A DNA stretch of 64,000 nt. Source: Microcebus murinus. Taxonomy: Eukaryota > Chordata > Mammalia > Primates > Cheirogaleidae. The stretch is taken from the NCBI RefSeq assembly GCF_040939455.1, contig NC_134116.1, positions 73,859,900 through 73,923,899 on the forward strand, in the 5' to 3' direction. Below, one piece after another: positions 22,371 through 33,500 of the stretch. The notes below the pieces were generated by a model. It ran no database searches, was not told the origin of the DNA, and was given only the letters and a program-made list of their open reading frames with translations. The translations under genes and the position numbers were made by a program. Numbering within the stretch: position 1 is the stretch's first letter; every line of letters begins with the position of its first letter.

Positions 22371-25310
22371 AAGCAGTGGGCCAAGCCTGTTTGTCTGTTT
22401 CCAAGCTACTTTAGGACTGTTTGCCCACTGCATTGCATGAACAAAATTTGTATAGCCCATGCATATACACGTATGCACAAAGAACTTAAACCATATGATA
22501 GTCTATCAAAAGAGGAAGACAAAAGGACAGAAATGGAGCCACCGAAATTGGAAAAGTGACTAAGGAAGAAGCAGAGAAGGCAGCCCCTGAGCAAGAGAGC
22601 AAGGAGGAGATTCAGGATGGGGACACAGCCAGCCAGGATGGCAGGGAGGGGGCAATGAAGCCCATGGGGCAGACACACGGAGGCGGGCACCTACCGTAGG
22701 CGAACGTTAGTATTTTCAGCCTTAACAAGGCCTTTCCTGCTGATGGCTCTTATCATGTCCTAAAAGTCCTTGCAGAACAGCAATATTTGTCCAGTATTTG
22801 TAGTTTGCAACTCTGACCCCCTAGCAATTAGGGGGGGCTATAGTGCAGCTTTACAGGGCTTTTGTTTTGCTTTGCTTTGGGGGGGGGTCCCCCAGCCGAG
22901 ATATTTAAAATGACTCCGTGTGCACACATAGTCTCCTACTCAGCTCCATCAGGACTGATTCACTGGCAGGCTTGAGACTGCGACTCTCGAGGGAGAGGCT
23001 GAGTCATCCCTTCACACGGGCGTGTCTTCCGCCCGCAGTCCTGAAATTCCCACTCGGATGCCGGGAACTGCGGCTCAGGGCCTCGGTTGAGGCTGACGTT
23101 GAGCACAGGCGTGACGGAGCTGAGCCTTACAGAGGGGACTCGCGTGTGCTCTGCTCTGTGTGTAGCAGCGAGTCGGCCACGCTCCCTGCTGACGGGGCTG
23201 CAGCGTCGTCATGGCTGCAAAGCCGCAGGAAGGGTGAGGGCAGGGCTCTCGTCCCTGGGTTACCCCACCCGCGACCCGTCACAAGCCCCCCCCCCCAGTG
23301 CCTGCCCAGGTGAACGGGGGACGGACGTGCCCCAGGTGGGGGCTGGTGCAGGGGACTGCCCACCACTGGGAAGACAGCCACCAGCGCACAGTGTGCCTTC
23401 CTCTAGGAGAGTCACGCACGCCGTCACTCGCTTTCAGTTTCCCTTTCCGACAACCCCTTCTTAACATAGACGTTGTCACTTTTCAAATAACCAATTTGCC
23501 AGGAGCATCCTAACCGTAAGACATGCTAAAAGGAGGAGCACCCCGACCGCATTTGGGTTCTTTCTTTCAGATGAACGTAGTAGTGTGATATCCAACAGCC
23601 TAAGATCCAAATTAAACAGGAGACGGTCCCCTTTGTTAAAACAGCCACGAGTGCTCATCGCCAAGTGTCCCTCTCCCCTAAGCACAAGGTGCCCCTGTCC
23701 TGTGGACTGACGGCTGCTTTGTAATAGGTACTGTTAAAATTTACACTGGGGTACAGTAGCTGGGGCCTTTTGTCAAGTCTTAGTGGAGATTTTACTGCAC
23801 CCGCAAACTCACAAGTCTCAGGGATGCGGACAGATGGCACGAGACTCCCGGATCGGATGAAAGCCGTCATCACGCACAGCGTTCTCACGTCACAGAGCGT
23901 TGGCACACTTGCTCCAGCTGTCCTGGCCTGGTCCCGTGGCACGACGGGCCCCGACGGACACTGCACACTCATGGGTGGAACAGCCGCTGAGGAGTCCTGG
24001 GTCAAAGGCCCGGCACTTTCGAGCGAGCGGCAGACAAGCCCCCTCCTCCTGCAGCGAGCAGTACCTGGCAGTCACGCCGTGGGCGCCTGACCTACTTAGG
24101 GTTGTGCGTGACTAGCGCACAACCCGCTCAGCGCCAGGAGATGGGCAAATGCGCAAGCCCCGCGGCGGGGCGGCAGGAGCGTGCAGGGTGCTCGGTGCCG
24201 TGGAGACGGCTCGCTGCAGCTCCACGAGCCCAGGCGGCCCCACTCTAATCACTCCATTGTACGAGAACTTTTCTTGTAATAGCCGTGTTACTTTGTAGAC
24301 AACTGAAAAATCTGGCCTGATAACCATATCTCCCAGGCAACCCGTCTCTGTCACGAAAACATAACATTTCTCAGAGCAGCAAATCCGAATTAAATATAAA
24401 CCTTAGGCTTTTCCACCATTCTCGTGCGTCTGGTCTAAGCTGAATTCATTACGGAGTCGCTGAGGCCAAGACAGGTATTTGGTAGCAGCGTGGGGGGTGG
24501 GAAGAAGGAGCATGCACACCCTATTGTGGTATGTGGCTCTTAGAGCAGGTGACTTGCAAGTGTGTTGGGACAACGCTCAACAACGCCGTCCACAAAGGCT
24601 CTCAGAACGCAGGGCAGCAGTTCTTTGCCTGTACTGTTTATTTTCTGATTTTCTTTTTGACATTTGGGGCTTTGCTGATCCTGGAGGGAAGGCCCAGGTC
24701 CTAGAGATCTCAAACCACTCACTCAGGAGCATGCTTTTCAAATGCAAACCGACAAATCCGGAGTCCACACCCAAACCACTTCCTCTAATAGGCCACGATT
24801 CCCCTGCCCCGGTGCCCCCGGGGCCAGGTACCTGACAACTAGGGATAGTCCCTATGCCCCAGACCCCGCCGACAGCGTGCGCACCGGCCGGTCGGGAGCC
24901 TGCTCACCCTGCCACGCTCTCCCTCTGCCTCTGGCCACCCCCATGCCTGCCCGTGTGCCCGCGTGGCCCGGTGTGCCTCCTTCTCTTGGGAGCTGTGAGC
25001 GACACACTGCCTTTCCTTCGGCAGTCATCTTCTGATCTGTTGGCTTTACTCTGCCTCCAATGTCCTATTCACACACGGTATTTAAACCAGGCAGTAATAT
25101 CTGTACTTGGGGAAAGGCCTGGGGAGGGAGGAGAGAGGATCCGGGGCTGTCGCATTAGGGTCTCCTCTGTAAGTGCAACAGTGGGGCTTTTGTGCGTCTG
25201 ACATGGACACCACTGAGACCCAGGCAGCAAAGCCAGCTGCCTGCCGGATACTCCCGCCTGTTTCACAGGCGTCTCCAACTGCACTGTGCGAAACTGCACC
25301 CTGGAGCTCT
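22371..25310. other. GC-rich unique sequence
   Basis: No repeat or gene recognised. Homopolymer runs occur: G8 near 22880 and C12 around 23287-23298. About 18 CpG dinucleotides (counted by eye) fall in roughly 24070-24240, a CpG-dense patch with CCCCGCGGCGGGGCGGCAGG. Numerous short open frames overlap in all frames and have no recognisable domain. Confidence 0.4.
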
Positions 25311-25317
25311 CCCCCTT

Positions 25318-25363
25318 AACACACACGCACACACACACACACGCACGCGTGCACGCACACACA
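25318..25363. repeat. CA-rich simple repeat
   Basis: Alternating purine-pyrimidine tract of ACACAC with CGCACGCGTGCACGCAC interruptions, a sequence type able to adopt Z-DNA. Confidence 0.9.
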
Positions 25364-25399
25364 ACCTATTTCTCCCACAGTTTCCACCATCCATTAAGT

Positions 25400-25790
25400 T
25401 GCTCAATCCAGAACATTTGCTATCTCTCCGTTCCAACCCCCCACCAACCCTATCAATTCTAGCACCAAGATATGTCTCAATTGTACCATTTCTCTCCATC
25501 GCCACCGCGCCGGGCCCAAGCCAGTGTCACTGCTGGCCTGGACTGTTGCCACAGCCTCCTCATCCATTTCTCCTTACAACAGTCCCTCTGTGAGCCATAA
25601 ATCACACACGCTGCCCCCTTGCTCTAAACCTTCAGTTGTACTTAGAAAAGAACTCATAATCCTTCCTGTGCAGGGTCTGGCCTTGACCGCCTCTTCCATC
25701 GGGTCTCCCGCTTTGCCTGTGCTCACGACACTCCAGCCACCCGCGTTCCCTGAGCCCTCTCCTGCCCAGAATGCCCTTCTCCCTGCACTC
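25400..25790 (+). mobile_element. L2 LINE, 5' part of a split copy
   Basis: Consensus-ordered words: CACCATCCATTAAGTTGCTC, GCCCAAGCCAGTGTCACTGC, TGGCCTGGACTGTTGCCACA, GCCTCCTCATCCATTTCTCC, GAACTCATAATCCTTCCTGT, GGTCTGGCCTTGACCGCCTC, CTGCCCAGAATGCCC. These are the C-terminal reverse transcriptase and 3' region of L2. The 3' end is at 26480-26715. The frame is broken. Confidence 0.8.
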
Positions 25791-25854
25791 GGCCCACGTG
25801 GTAGGCACGACTAGCGCTCCCAGATTTCTGGTTTCTCTCCTTTGGGGCTCATGT

Positions 25855-26190
25855 GCCCCTCAAATTAGGCAGCACAAAGGGTTTGCTTTTGCCGGTGGAA
25901 TGTCGGTGGAAAGGACATGTGTCCCCTCCAGTGGGGCATTTCAGAGTCGGGGTGCATTCCTCTGCACTCTTCCCTGCCGCAGCGCTGCTGCAAGACACGT
26001 GAGCATGGAGGTGCCTGGAGATCAAAGCCTCCCAGACGCTGAGCCACATATGGACGGCAGCCGCCCCGGAGAGCTGCCCAGACGCTCAGCCAACGGATGT
26101 GAGCGCAAAGTAAAGTCGTATCATGCTAGGCCACGGAGATGTGGGAATTGGCTGTTACCACCTATTCTGACCAGCACAGCCTGCCCCCCC
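25855..26190 (+). mobile_element. MLT-like LTR fragment inside L2
   Basis: Between two parts of one L2 copy. CCTCCCAGACGCTGAGCCAC, AGAGCTGCCCAGACGCTCAG, TGTGAGCGCAAAGTAAAGTC and GGCCACGGAGATGTGGGAAT..GGCTGTTACCACC resemble the 3' half of MLT1 LTRs (..AAGCCACTGAGATTTGGGG..TTGTTACAGCA). Ends not defined. Confidence 0.5.
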
Positions 26191-26238
26191 CCCCGTCCTC
26201 GCATAAAGACGCCTTCCCTGCTCTGCCTCACGGGATCT

Positions 26239-26462
26239 GTCTCACACGCACACACATGCACACGCGCTCACACATGCACACACATGCTCGCATGCACATG
26301 TCACACACACGCTCACACATGCACACACTCACACAGGCTCACGCATGCACATGTCACACGCATGCTCACATGTACACATCACACACATGTTCACATGCAC
26401 ACGTCACACACATGCACACTCACACACACATGCACACACACCTTCATACACACACACACACT
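26239..26462. repeat. CA/CACATG simple repeat
   Basis: Degenerate (CACACATGCA)n, about 220 bp, with CGCTCACACATGCACACA and CATGTCACAC variants. It keeps frames open across the stretch and produces His/Thr/Cys-rich translations that are not genes. Confidence 0.95.
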
Positions 26463-26479
26463 CCTGAATGCATTCCTCC

Positions 26480-26715
26480 TTGTTCTCTCACAGCCTTCTG
26501 CAAGTCTTCCTTCACAGTCCTCACCACAGTTTGTAATTACATATTTATTCTGCATTTGTTTGTTCGTTACGTGCCTTGCTCGGCACATTGTAGACTCCAC
26601 CTGGGGAGGGACCGTGTGGGACTGTGTACCAGAGAACCTCTGCCGAGCCTGTGCACAGAGCCCGCACCTCATAGGCAATACTTCCTGAATGAATGAATGA
26701 GTGAATGAATGCATG
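26480..26715 (+). mobile_element. L2 LINE 3' end
   Basis: GTCTTCCTTCACAGTCCTCA, CCACAGTTTGTAATTACATA, TTTATTCTGCATTTGTTTGT, GCACATTGTAGACTCCACCT, then CACCTCATAGGCAATACTTC and CTGAATGAATGAATGAGTGA: the terminal L2 sequence in order. The GAATGAATGA run is the LINE tail. Confidence 0.88.
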
Positions 26716-27179
26716 AACACTCTGAAGAAGGGATTGTTCCCTGTGGCAAGCAAAGCAGTCAGCCTCCATCTACCCTCCTGTTTCCCTCCTCCCATCTTCC
26801 TGTCCCCACTCCTTTGCTACCCTGTCCCCTCCTCTGCCTTGATTCTCTCGAGCCCTTTTCTTTTTTCTTCTCTTCCTTCCCTCTTTTCCGCTTTGTGCCT
26901 GCCAGGGATGGTGATGCTCTTGGATAACGAGCTTGCCCCCCCTGGCCACACAGACCAAGGTTGGGATTGCCTGGTGGCCATTTTAACTGACCGGGGTAGA
27001 CCGTTGGTCCCTAGGACCTAGAACCAAGACAAATGTTTGTCATTTGCCTCGGGCTCTGAGGAAGAGTCTCCGGGCTCGGTTTGCTCTGCATGGGCACGTG
27101 GGCACTGGCTCCCCTCCCAGTGCTCTGTCTGCAAGAGCAATGGGACATTCACATGGAGCCCAGGCTAAAAGTGCAACAC

Positions 27180-27590
27180 TATCTCAGACTCTTCTCTCCC
27201 TTCCACACCATATCTAAGCAGTCAGGGCGTCCTGCAGTCTCCACCCCGAGGCACTGCACACCTCTCGGGCCCCTTCTCTGCACCCGCTATCCCCACTGTG
27301 CCCACCCTCTCCCCTGACCCCATTGCACTCCTCCTACCTGGCCTCCCACACTCTAAATCACCATGGGAACCCCCGAGCCACTCCATGGTGCACACCTCTG
27401 CTTCCATCCATGGCTGCCCTGTGGCTAAGATAAGACGCACACACCTTGGCCCTGCTTGCAGGGCCCCCCAGCCCGGGCGCCCACTGGACCTCGCCACCTT
27501 CGTCTCCTGCCACCTGCCCCTCACAGCCTGCAGGGTTCTGGCCATACTGGACTCTGGCAGTTCTCAGAACTGTGCGGTGCCCACCCTACC
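27180..27590 (+). mobile_element. L2 LINE fragment
   Basis: CCCATTGCACTCCTCCTACC, TGGCCTCCCACACTCTAAAT and ACCTGCCCCTCACAGCCTGC, with AGGGTTCTGGCCATACTGGA later, resemble L2 in order. Diverged. Confidence 0.5.
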
Positions 27591-28370
27591 AATAAATTGT
27601 ATCTTATCTTATGCTAAGACATTCCTCTTGAGGGAGGACTGCCCATGCTTAACAAAATACCTAGATAAACTGCTTTGAAACAGAAGATAAGGCTCTAAGG
27701 ATGTGGTTAGGAGGAAATAAACAAGAGAGAGCTGAACTACACCATGTAAGAAATGAACAGGAAGTTTTTCCTTCTTTAGTGTAGGATATTGTACATAAAG
27801 AAGAGTAAGTCATATTAATATATGTCCAGTTTAAAAAATAATTGTAAGCTTCATGCAAACAGGAGTTTGAGGTGGGGAGACATGGGGAGAGAGGACAGGG
27901 GAGCAGGGAGAGGGTGACGTGGTGGGAGCCTTGCCCGGGAGCTGGGGGCCGGCCGGAGCATTCTGAAGAGCCCGACACTCATCTCCCACTGTGTGAAGTG
28001 CAGCGCTTTGGCACAACCATCGGACGTGGGCCCTTTTGCCTTCCCCCTCAGTTTCCAGTTGGAATTCCTTGCATATCCGATAATGGGGTATGGGGGTGTT
28101 GCAGGAAATCAAGAGTGGTAGGTCGATCCCATGCTTGGGTTGAGCCTGGACAGACATGAAGGAACAACTGCAGGTGCAGAGAGGAAAATGAAAATTCAAA
28201 AAAAACTGGAAACGGGAGTCAGGGTGAGATCCAGGACCCCAAATGGGGTCATGGACAACCTTGGCACCTTTCCTGGATTCCTATCCTGATCTCAACTTCC
28301 AAAATCGTTCCCGTGCCATGCTGGGGAAAGGTGAGCCCGAGGAAGGAGAGGAGCATAAAGAAGGGTCCAC
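27591..28370. other. Unique or unrecognised sequence
   Basis: 27585-27880 is AT-rich and has the look of an old transposon, but no family words were secure. The rest is unremarkable. Confidence 0.3.
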
Positions 28371-28374
28371 ATCA

Positions 28375-28485
28375 CTCATTCCTTCATCATTCTTGCCTCA
28401 CCCGTTCATCAAGCAGGTATGTACTGTGTGCCGGGCACTGTGCGTGGGCTGGGGAGATTGTGGGCACCAAAAGCAGCCCCTGGGG
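28375..28485 (-). mobile_element. L2 LINE 3' end fragment
   Basis: CTCATTCCTTCATCATTCTT, CCGTTCATCAAGCAGGTATG, TACTGTGTGCCGGGCACTGT, then GGCTGGGGAGATTGTGGG are the reverse complement of the L2 terminus (CACAGTGCCTGGCACATAGTA..TTGAATGAATGA). Confidence 0.75.
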
Positions 28486-30262
28486 GAGGGGTGGCGGGGG
28501 TGGGGAGGGGCTTGCTCTCCAGGGTTTCTGTGCAGGGCAGGGCTCCCCTAAGCACCTGACCCCAAGCCTTTGTGTGGAGGGTCGTTGGCTACACTGCAGG
28601 AGGAAGCCAGCCCAGGCCCAGCTGGGTCCTTGGAGTAGACTCTTTGGCTTCTTTGTGACATGACCTTGTGACAATTCCACAATACAACACGACATTGTCA
28701 CTGCTTTTTATCTTTGACAATTGTACAGGGTATATGAGAGAGAGAGAGAGAGTTAGGGCATAAATGGATAATCCGAGCTAAGGTCCCTCCTTCCGATGTT
28801 CTCTTTGCAGGGCTCTGCATTCCCGTGGGTCACTGCATGTGCATGACAAGTGGATCTTGGCTGGGAGGAGACATTCACATGGACCTAAGTGCCAAGAAAT
28901 TTGGAGCCATTAGGTCCATTGTGGCCCATTTTGGGGGCTGAATGCAGGTGCTACACATCAGGCTTCTACCAGAACACGATGATAAATCCTCATGAAGAAA
29001 CACCAGAGCACGCCTGGTGATCCAGGCATGGTGATCATGACTCTCCTGGTGATCCAGTCCTGGTGATCATGACTCTCTCTGCTTATTCTGGGATATAGGC
29101 TGCCATGGAGATGGCAGAGAGCTGAGCTGGGATGAACCTGGGGGAAATACTGCAATGGAGAGAAATTCACTGGCTGCATAAGCTTTTCTTGAGTTGAGTT
29201 AGAGGTGCCTTGTCTACTGCTGGCAGTAGTAGTGGACTCAAGTTTCATAAGATTCTGAAAATCAGGTTGGTTTCTGCCCTCCCCACCATAACCTGGGACG
29301 GCAGGGGGAACACAGCTGCCTAGGGAATGGGCGGGAGGGAAGCCCAGTGCAATTAGAGGACGAATAGAAACTGCCTCACCCTGAGCCCAGACTAGGAGAG
29401 AGCGCGATAAACATTAAGTAGTGTCTTGGCAGTGAGGAGTGAGGGACATCTGCTTTCGGGATGTTGACACTTCTCTAAGGGCTGAACAGCAGGAACTGGC
29501 TGAAGTCCAACACCCAGGAAGCTTGACGGCTCCCAATGCGGGTTTCCGAGGTGACAAGCATGGCGTGCGTCACACCAAAGGACACTTGACCCAGCAGCTC
29601 CCACTTCGGTCGCCTACAGCTGTGTTCCCGGATTCTTCGGCAGAGGCAGCATCCCTGAGCATGCCCAGGCGTTCAGCGAAATGTTGGAGGCTCTGGAGGG
29701 CCCCAGGGCACCGGGCCTCTGTGAAATGTTGGCTGTCCAAGACAGGGTGCCTCCCACCCGGGGACGGGGCGTGTGCAGGGCAGCTGCCCAGAGCGGTGCA
29801 GGGACCTGGCAGCTCGGGCTCGGTTTCCAGCATGGGGTCCGCTGGGAGGTGATGACAACCCCCTACGAAAGAAGTTGGGCTTTTCCTTCCAGCTGCTAGG
29901 ACCACGGTCACGGCCTGATGTAAAATGCCAGACGCTGCCAACATTAGGAAGGAACACGGAAAAGAACACAAATGTCTCATCCTTTGTACTTTTCTTTTTT
30001 TTCTTTGAGCACCTCTAACAGCCTTCTGCCACATCAAAACCACCTTTTTCACTGAGTTAATACTTCGGTTACGTGAGGGAGTCTGGGCTGGGTGCCGTGG
30101 GAGATACATATGGGTGGCAGAGCCACGGGTGTGGCCTCAAGAAGCCCCAAAAGCAATGTGACAGATGAAATGGGGGCACAATTGTTATATTCCCAGGTGG
30201 CAAGTGAGCAATTGAGTTAAACTACTATAGTAATTTAGAGGAAAGAAAGGTTTATAGATAGA
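28486..30262. other. Mostly unique sequence
   Basis: Contains a (GA)n run at 28736-28753 and a 32-bp direct duplication at 29013-29076. No exon recognised. Confidence 0.4.
29013..29076. repeat. Two-copy 32-bp tandem duplication
   Basis: Copies at 29013-29044 and 29045-29076 both begin CCTGGTGATCCAG and end TGGTGATCATGACTCT, differing at two positions. Each contains the TGATCA palindrome. Confidence 0.9.
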
Positions 30263-30264
30263 AT

Positions 30265-30447
30265 TGCCTGATAAAATACAAGACACCCACTTAAATTTGA
30301 ATTTCAGATAAATAGCACGTAAGTTTTTTTGTATAAGTATGTCACAAACATTGCTTATACTTAAAAAATTATATATGGTTTAGCACTGTTTATCCGAAAT
30401 TCAAATTCACCTGTGTGTCCTGGGCTTTTATGTGCTAAGCCTGTCTA
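30265..30447. mobile_element. Palindromic non-autonomous DNA transposon
   Basis: The two halves are inverted copies. Left has ATAAAATACAAGACACCCAC, AAATTTGAATTTCAGATAAA and TATAAGT; right has TTATACTTAAAAAATTATAT, ATCCGAAATTCAAATTCACC and GTGTGTCCTGGGCTTTTAT, whose reverse complements match the left arm. This hairpin layout (AAATTTGAATTTCAGATAAA arms) recurs across mammalian genomes as an old fold-back element. I do not assign a family name. Confidence 0.75.
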
Positions 30448-32145
30448 CCCTATTTACAGAAAACTTCATGTTAAAAACCTGAGTTTATAAAGACGAGCTA
30501 AGACGTGAGTGGGGGACAGCCCTGGGAGCCCGGGGTGCTCCTCTGACCCACCGCAGAGACCTCACTCTGCACACTGTGCTGTTCTTTCTCCTGCCTGCAC
30601 CCGTGGCCTGCAGGAGCCAGGAGGGCGGCCGGTGTGGCAGTCGGCGTGGGCCAGGTTACATGGAGGGGGCAAACAACCCCTGACCCCCCTCACTCCAGGA
30701 TGGGGCTGATGAGCAGGGGGACAGGAGGAGGAGGCCACTACCTAGGACATTGCCAGTTGCCAGGGCAAAGGGGAAGAAGGTTGCACAGCAAGGCACAGGA
30801 CTGAGCACTCAGAAGCAAGGTAGTAGTCACTTCCGCTCAAATAATGCCCAAGTTCAACAAGACAAGAAAATGCAGTCCTACCACATGCCGGGAGGAGAGA
30901 AACACACGGATCTTTGTGGGCAACCCTAAAGACCACCTCAGTGAGCTCCCATGTTCCTTTGTTACCAACAACTTGGCTTCAAACTTCCCAGGACCCCACG
31001 CAGAGCCAGGGGCTCCCCAGTGCCAAGAGCTCCCCAGTGCTAGCGGCTCCTCCGTGCCAGGGGCCCCCACGGACAGGGGCCTCCCATCAGCAGGCCATGC
31101 AGCGGCAGCCCCCCACCCTCCATGCAGAGGCTCCCCAGTGCCAGGGCCCCCAGAGCTGTGTTCCAGAGTTTCCGGAGAAGAGGGGCTGCCTGGTGCAGGG
31201 CGGTTTCATCTGTTCCACCCTGGCATGCCGGGCAAGTGGCTGTGCTCCTTGGCAGCCACAATCCCCACCTTCCTCTGTATGTCCTCAGGGAGAATTAAGA
31301 ACACTCCTGGTAACAAACACCTTGCACCTCAGGAGACCCCGGTACCAGGGGATGGGGCAGCATCCTGCTCCGGAAACGAAGGCGCAGCCCCAGGCGGTTC
31401 TCCTGACAGGCCAGGGGGACCCTCAGCCCCAGGGACGCACACCACTGGCAGCTCAGTGCCCAGCTCTGCAGGGGCAACATGGTGACGGTCTCTTCCAGCC
31501 AGAGCACCAGGGAGCAGACCCAAGACTGGCCCAGAGGGTCTCTGGCACCAAAAAGCAGCTTAGGTTTAAAAATCCCCATGGAAAGGAAAAGAAAAACACC
31601 CGCCCAGGGCCGCGCAGGGCCACCCAGCCCCTTGCGGTTTCCGAGGCAGCTTCTGCAAGAGGCATGACTAATGCTGTTACTGCTGAAAGTGCCTGGCCGC
31701 GCGCCAGCAGCCCGCCACCACCTCGCCGTGCGGCAGTCAGGTGTGGGCCGGAGACAAAGGGGCCTTCTGTGAGCCGCTGGGACAGGGACACCCACTGTCA
31801 GGAGTCGGGGGGGGGGGGCCGTGGGGGGGCGGCAGATGAAAGGGGGGACCTGGAGCTGTGCTGGGCTGCCAAGGGGGCTGCCAAGGATCACTGGCACCTG
31901 AAAAGGGGAGAAGAAGCAGAACCGTCTGCTGCTGGGGGCGGGGGTGCGGGGGGTGCAGAGTGTGGGGGTGCAGGAGTTCAGGGGATGGCAGGGGTGCAGG
32001 TGTGGAGGGTTGGGGGCGTGTGGGAGTGTGGGGTTTCGGGGACAGGGGGATGCGTGCCCTACCTGCGCGCTGCAGGCCTCCCGGGTAGCAGACGGTAGCA
32101 GATGTGCACCTGCGGGGCCTGGGACTGTCCCCCAGTGCCCTTTGC
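30448..32145. other. GC- and G-rich unique sequence with degenerate tandem motif
   Basis: 31005-31160 holds imperfect repeats built on CTCCCCAGTGCCAGGGGC. 31806-31850 has a run of at least 10 G plus further GGGGGGG and GGGGGG blocks, and 31935-32050 alternates GGGG with GTGCAG/GTGTGG words; both are G-quadruplex-prone on the + strand. Frames of 213 and 394 codons cross this region but their proline/glutamine/glycine-rich products follow the repeat and base bias. I do not call them genes. Confidence 0.5.
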
Positions 32146-32148
32146 GAA

Positions 32149-32350
32149 GCGCCCACTCTGTGCCAGGCTCTGGGTTCTACAGTGCAAGTGCATCCTATTT
32201 ATTAGTGAATTCCGCCCTCACAGACGCCCTACCAAGTGGGGATTTATTACCCCCAGGTTACAGTGAATGAAACTGAGGTTCAGAGAGGGGAGTGATCCGC
32301 CCAGGGTCACACAGCTGAGGCAGAGGTTCAAATCCAGGAGGGTGTGCTCG
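32149..32350 (+). mobile_element. MIR SINE
   Basis: GCGCCCACTCTGTGCCAGGC, CCCAGGTTACAGTGAATGAA, ACTGAGGTTCAGAGAGGGGA, GTGATCCGCCCAGGGTCACA, CAGCTGAGGCAGAGGTTCAA and ATCCAGGAGGGTGTGCTC match MIR along nearly its full length. Confidence 0.92.
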
Positions 32351-33010
32351 GCACTGTCCCCCGACTCCGTGCGTGAGAACAGATGCTGTGAGGTGGTGTT
32401 GCAGACAGGCTCCCTTGCCGCCGGGCTGGCAAGCCAGACCCCTCGGGGGCTTGGACAGCCCCTGACTCAAAGTGGCAGCCCAAGTGCTGAAGATTTCATG
32501 GGCTGTGACCTGTGAAAATGTCCTGGGCAAAGGGGGACGCCTTTGCCGTGCTGGGTGCGGAAGTGTGTGGAGGGATAATGCCTGCGAGGACGGGGACTGG
32601 CTGCTGGGGACTCGTTTGCTCTGACCTCTGCAGAGGGCAGTGGACAAGTGAAGGCTGTGTGTGACAGCCACGCCAGCTCTTTGGTGGCTTGCAAAAAAAG
32701 ACCCTTATCTGCTGCACGGAAAGAGGGCACTTCTCAGTTGAGGAGCCGACGAAGGACTTCCTACGAGGTCACAGAGCTCCAGAGACATTTGCACACTCAG
32801 CCAAGGCGGGTCTGTTACACCGAGGTCAGGACCAATCCGGGATCTTGAAGCTTGAGGTGGAGACATCGGGGTGATGTCCTCCAGGATTTTGGCCCTGCCG
32901 ATCCCCGAATGCTCAGAGCTTGCAGAGGTGGCCAACCCTTCCGTAGTACGAGCTGGCACTTCCCTCCCGTGGCGAAGTGTTGCAGAGGCCTCTCACCTGC
33001 CCCACGTGGC
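32351..33010. other. Unique sequence
   Basis: No recognised feature; short overlapping frames only. Confidence 0.3.
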
Positions 33011-33014
33011 AGGC

Positions 33015-33500
33015 AGAGTGCGGGGCTCTCCAAGATGTCCAGGCCCAGATCCCAGCCCCTGCGCACTTGGTGCCTAAAACAGGAGAAAGGACTTGGCGTG
33101 TGTGATTAAGTGAAGGAGCCTGGGATGGGGAGACGATCCTGGACTATCCAGGGGGCCCACTCTAATCACGTGGGGCCTTAACCCTGGACACCCATTTCTG
33201 GCTACCGCCGGGCCGGTGTGACTGTGAGGACCGTCAGAGCCGTGCCACACTGCTGGCTTTGGAGAGGGAGGCCGGGCCGTGAGCCAGGGCATGCGGGTGG
33301 CCTCCAGAAGTTGGAAAAGGCAAGAGAACCGATTCCCCTTCAGAGCCTCTAAGAAGGAATGTGGCCCTGCCAGCATGGTGATCGCAGCCCAGGGAGGCCC
33401 AAGTTGGACTGCTAACGTTTAAAATTCTACGATAGTGAATTTGTGTTGTTTTCAGCCACTAAGTTTGCGGTAATTTGTGATGGCAAATAGAAAACCCGCT
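33015..33500 (+). mobile_element. MaLR/ERVL-type LTR (MLT-like)
   Basis: GTGTGATTAAGTGAAGGAGC, CTGGGATGGGGAGACGATCC, TGGACTATCCAGGGGGCCCA, CTCTAATCACGTGGGGCCTT, GGCCTCCAGAAGTTGGAAAA, GGCAAGAGAACCGATTCCCC, AGAGCCTCTAAGAAGGAATG and TGAATTTGTGTTGTTTTCAG..CCACTAAGTTTGCGGTAATT follow the LTR consensus in order. No internal region remains. Confidence 0.82.

Noticed and set aside
25771..26696. Frames of 305 and 185 codons with His/Thr/Cys-rich segments
   Set aside because: The centre is the CACACATGCA simple repeat, and the flanks are LTR and L2.
26685..26712. GAATGAATGAATGA microsatellite
   Set aside because: It is the normal 3' tail of an L2 element.
30844..32098. Overlapping + frames of 213 and 394 codons
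   Set aside because: GC- and G-rich DNA with degenerate tandem words; proline/glutamine/glycine-rich products in two frames at once, no domain, no promoter or splice context.
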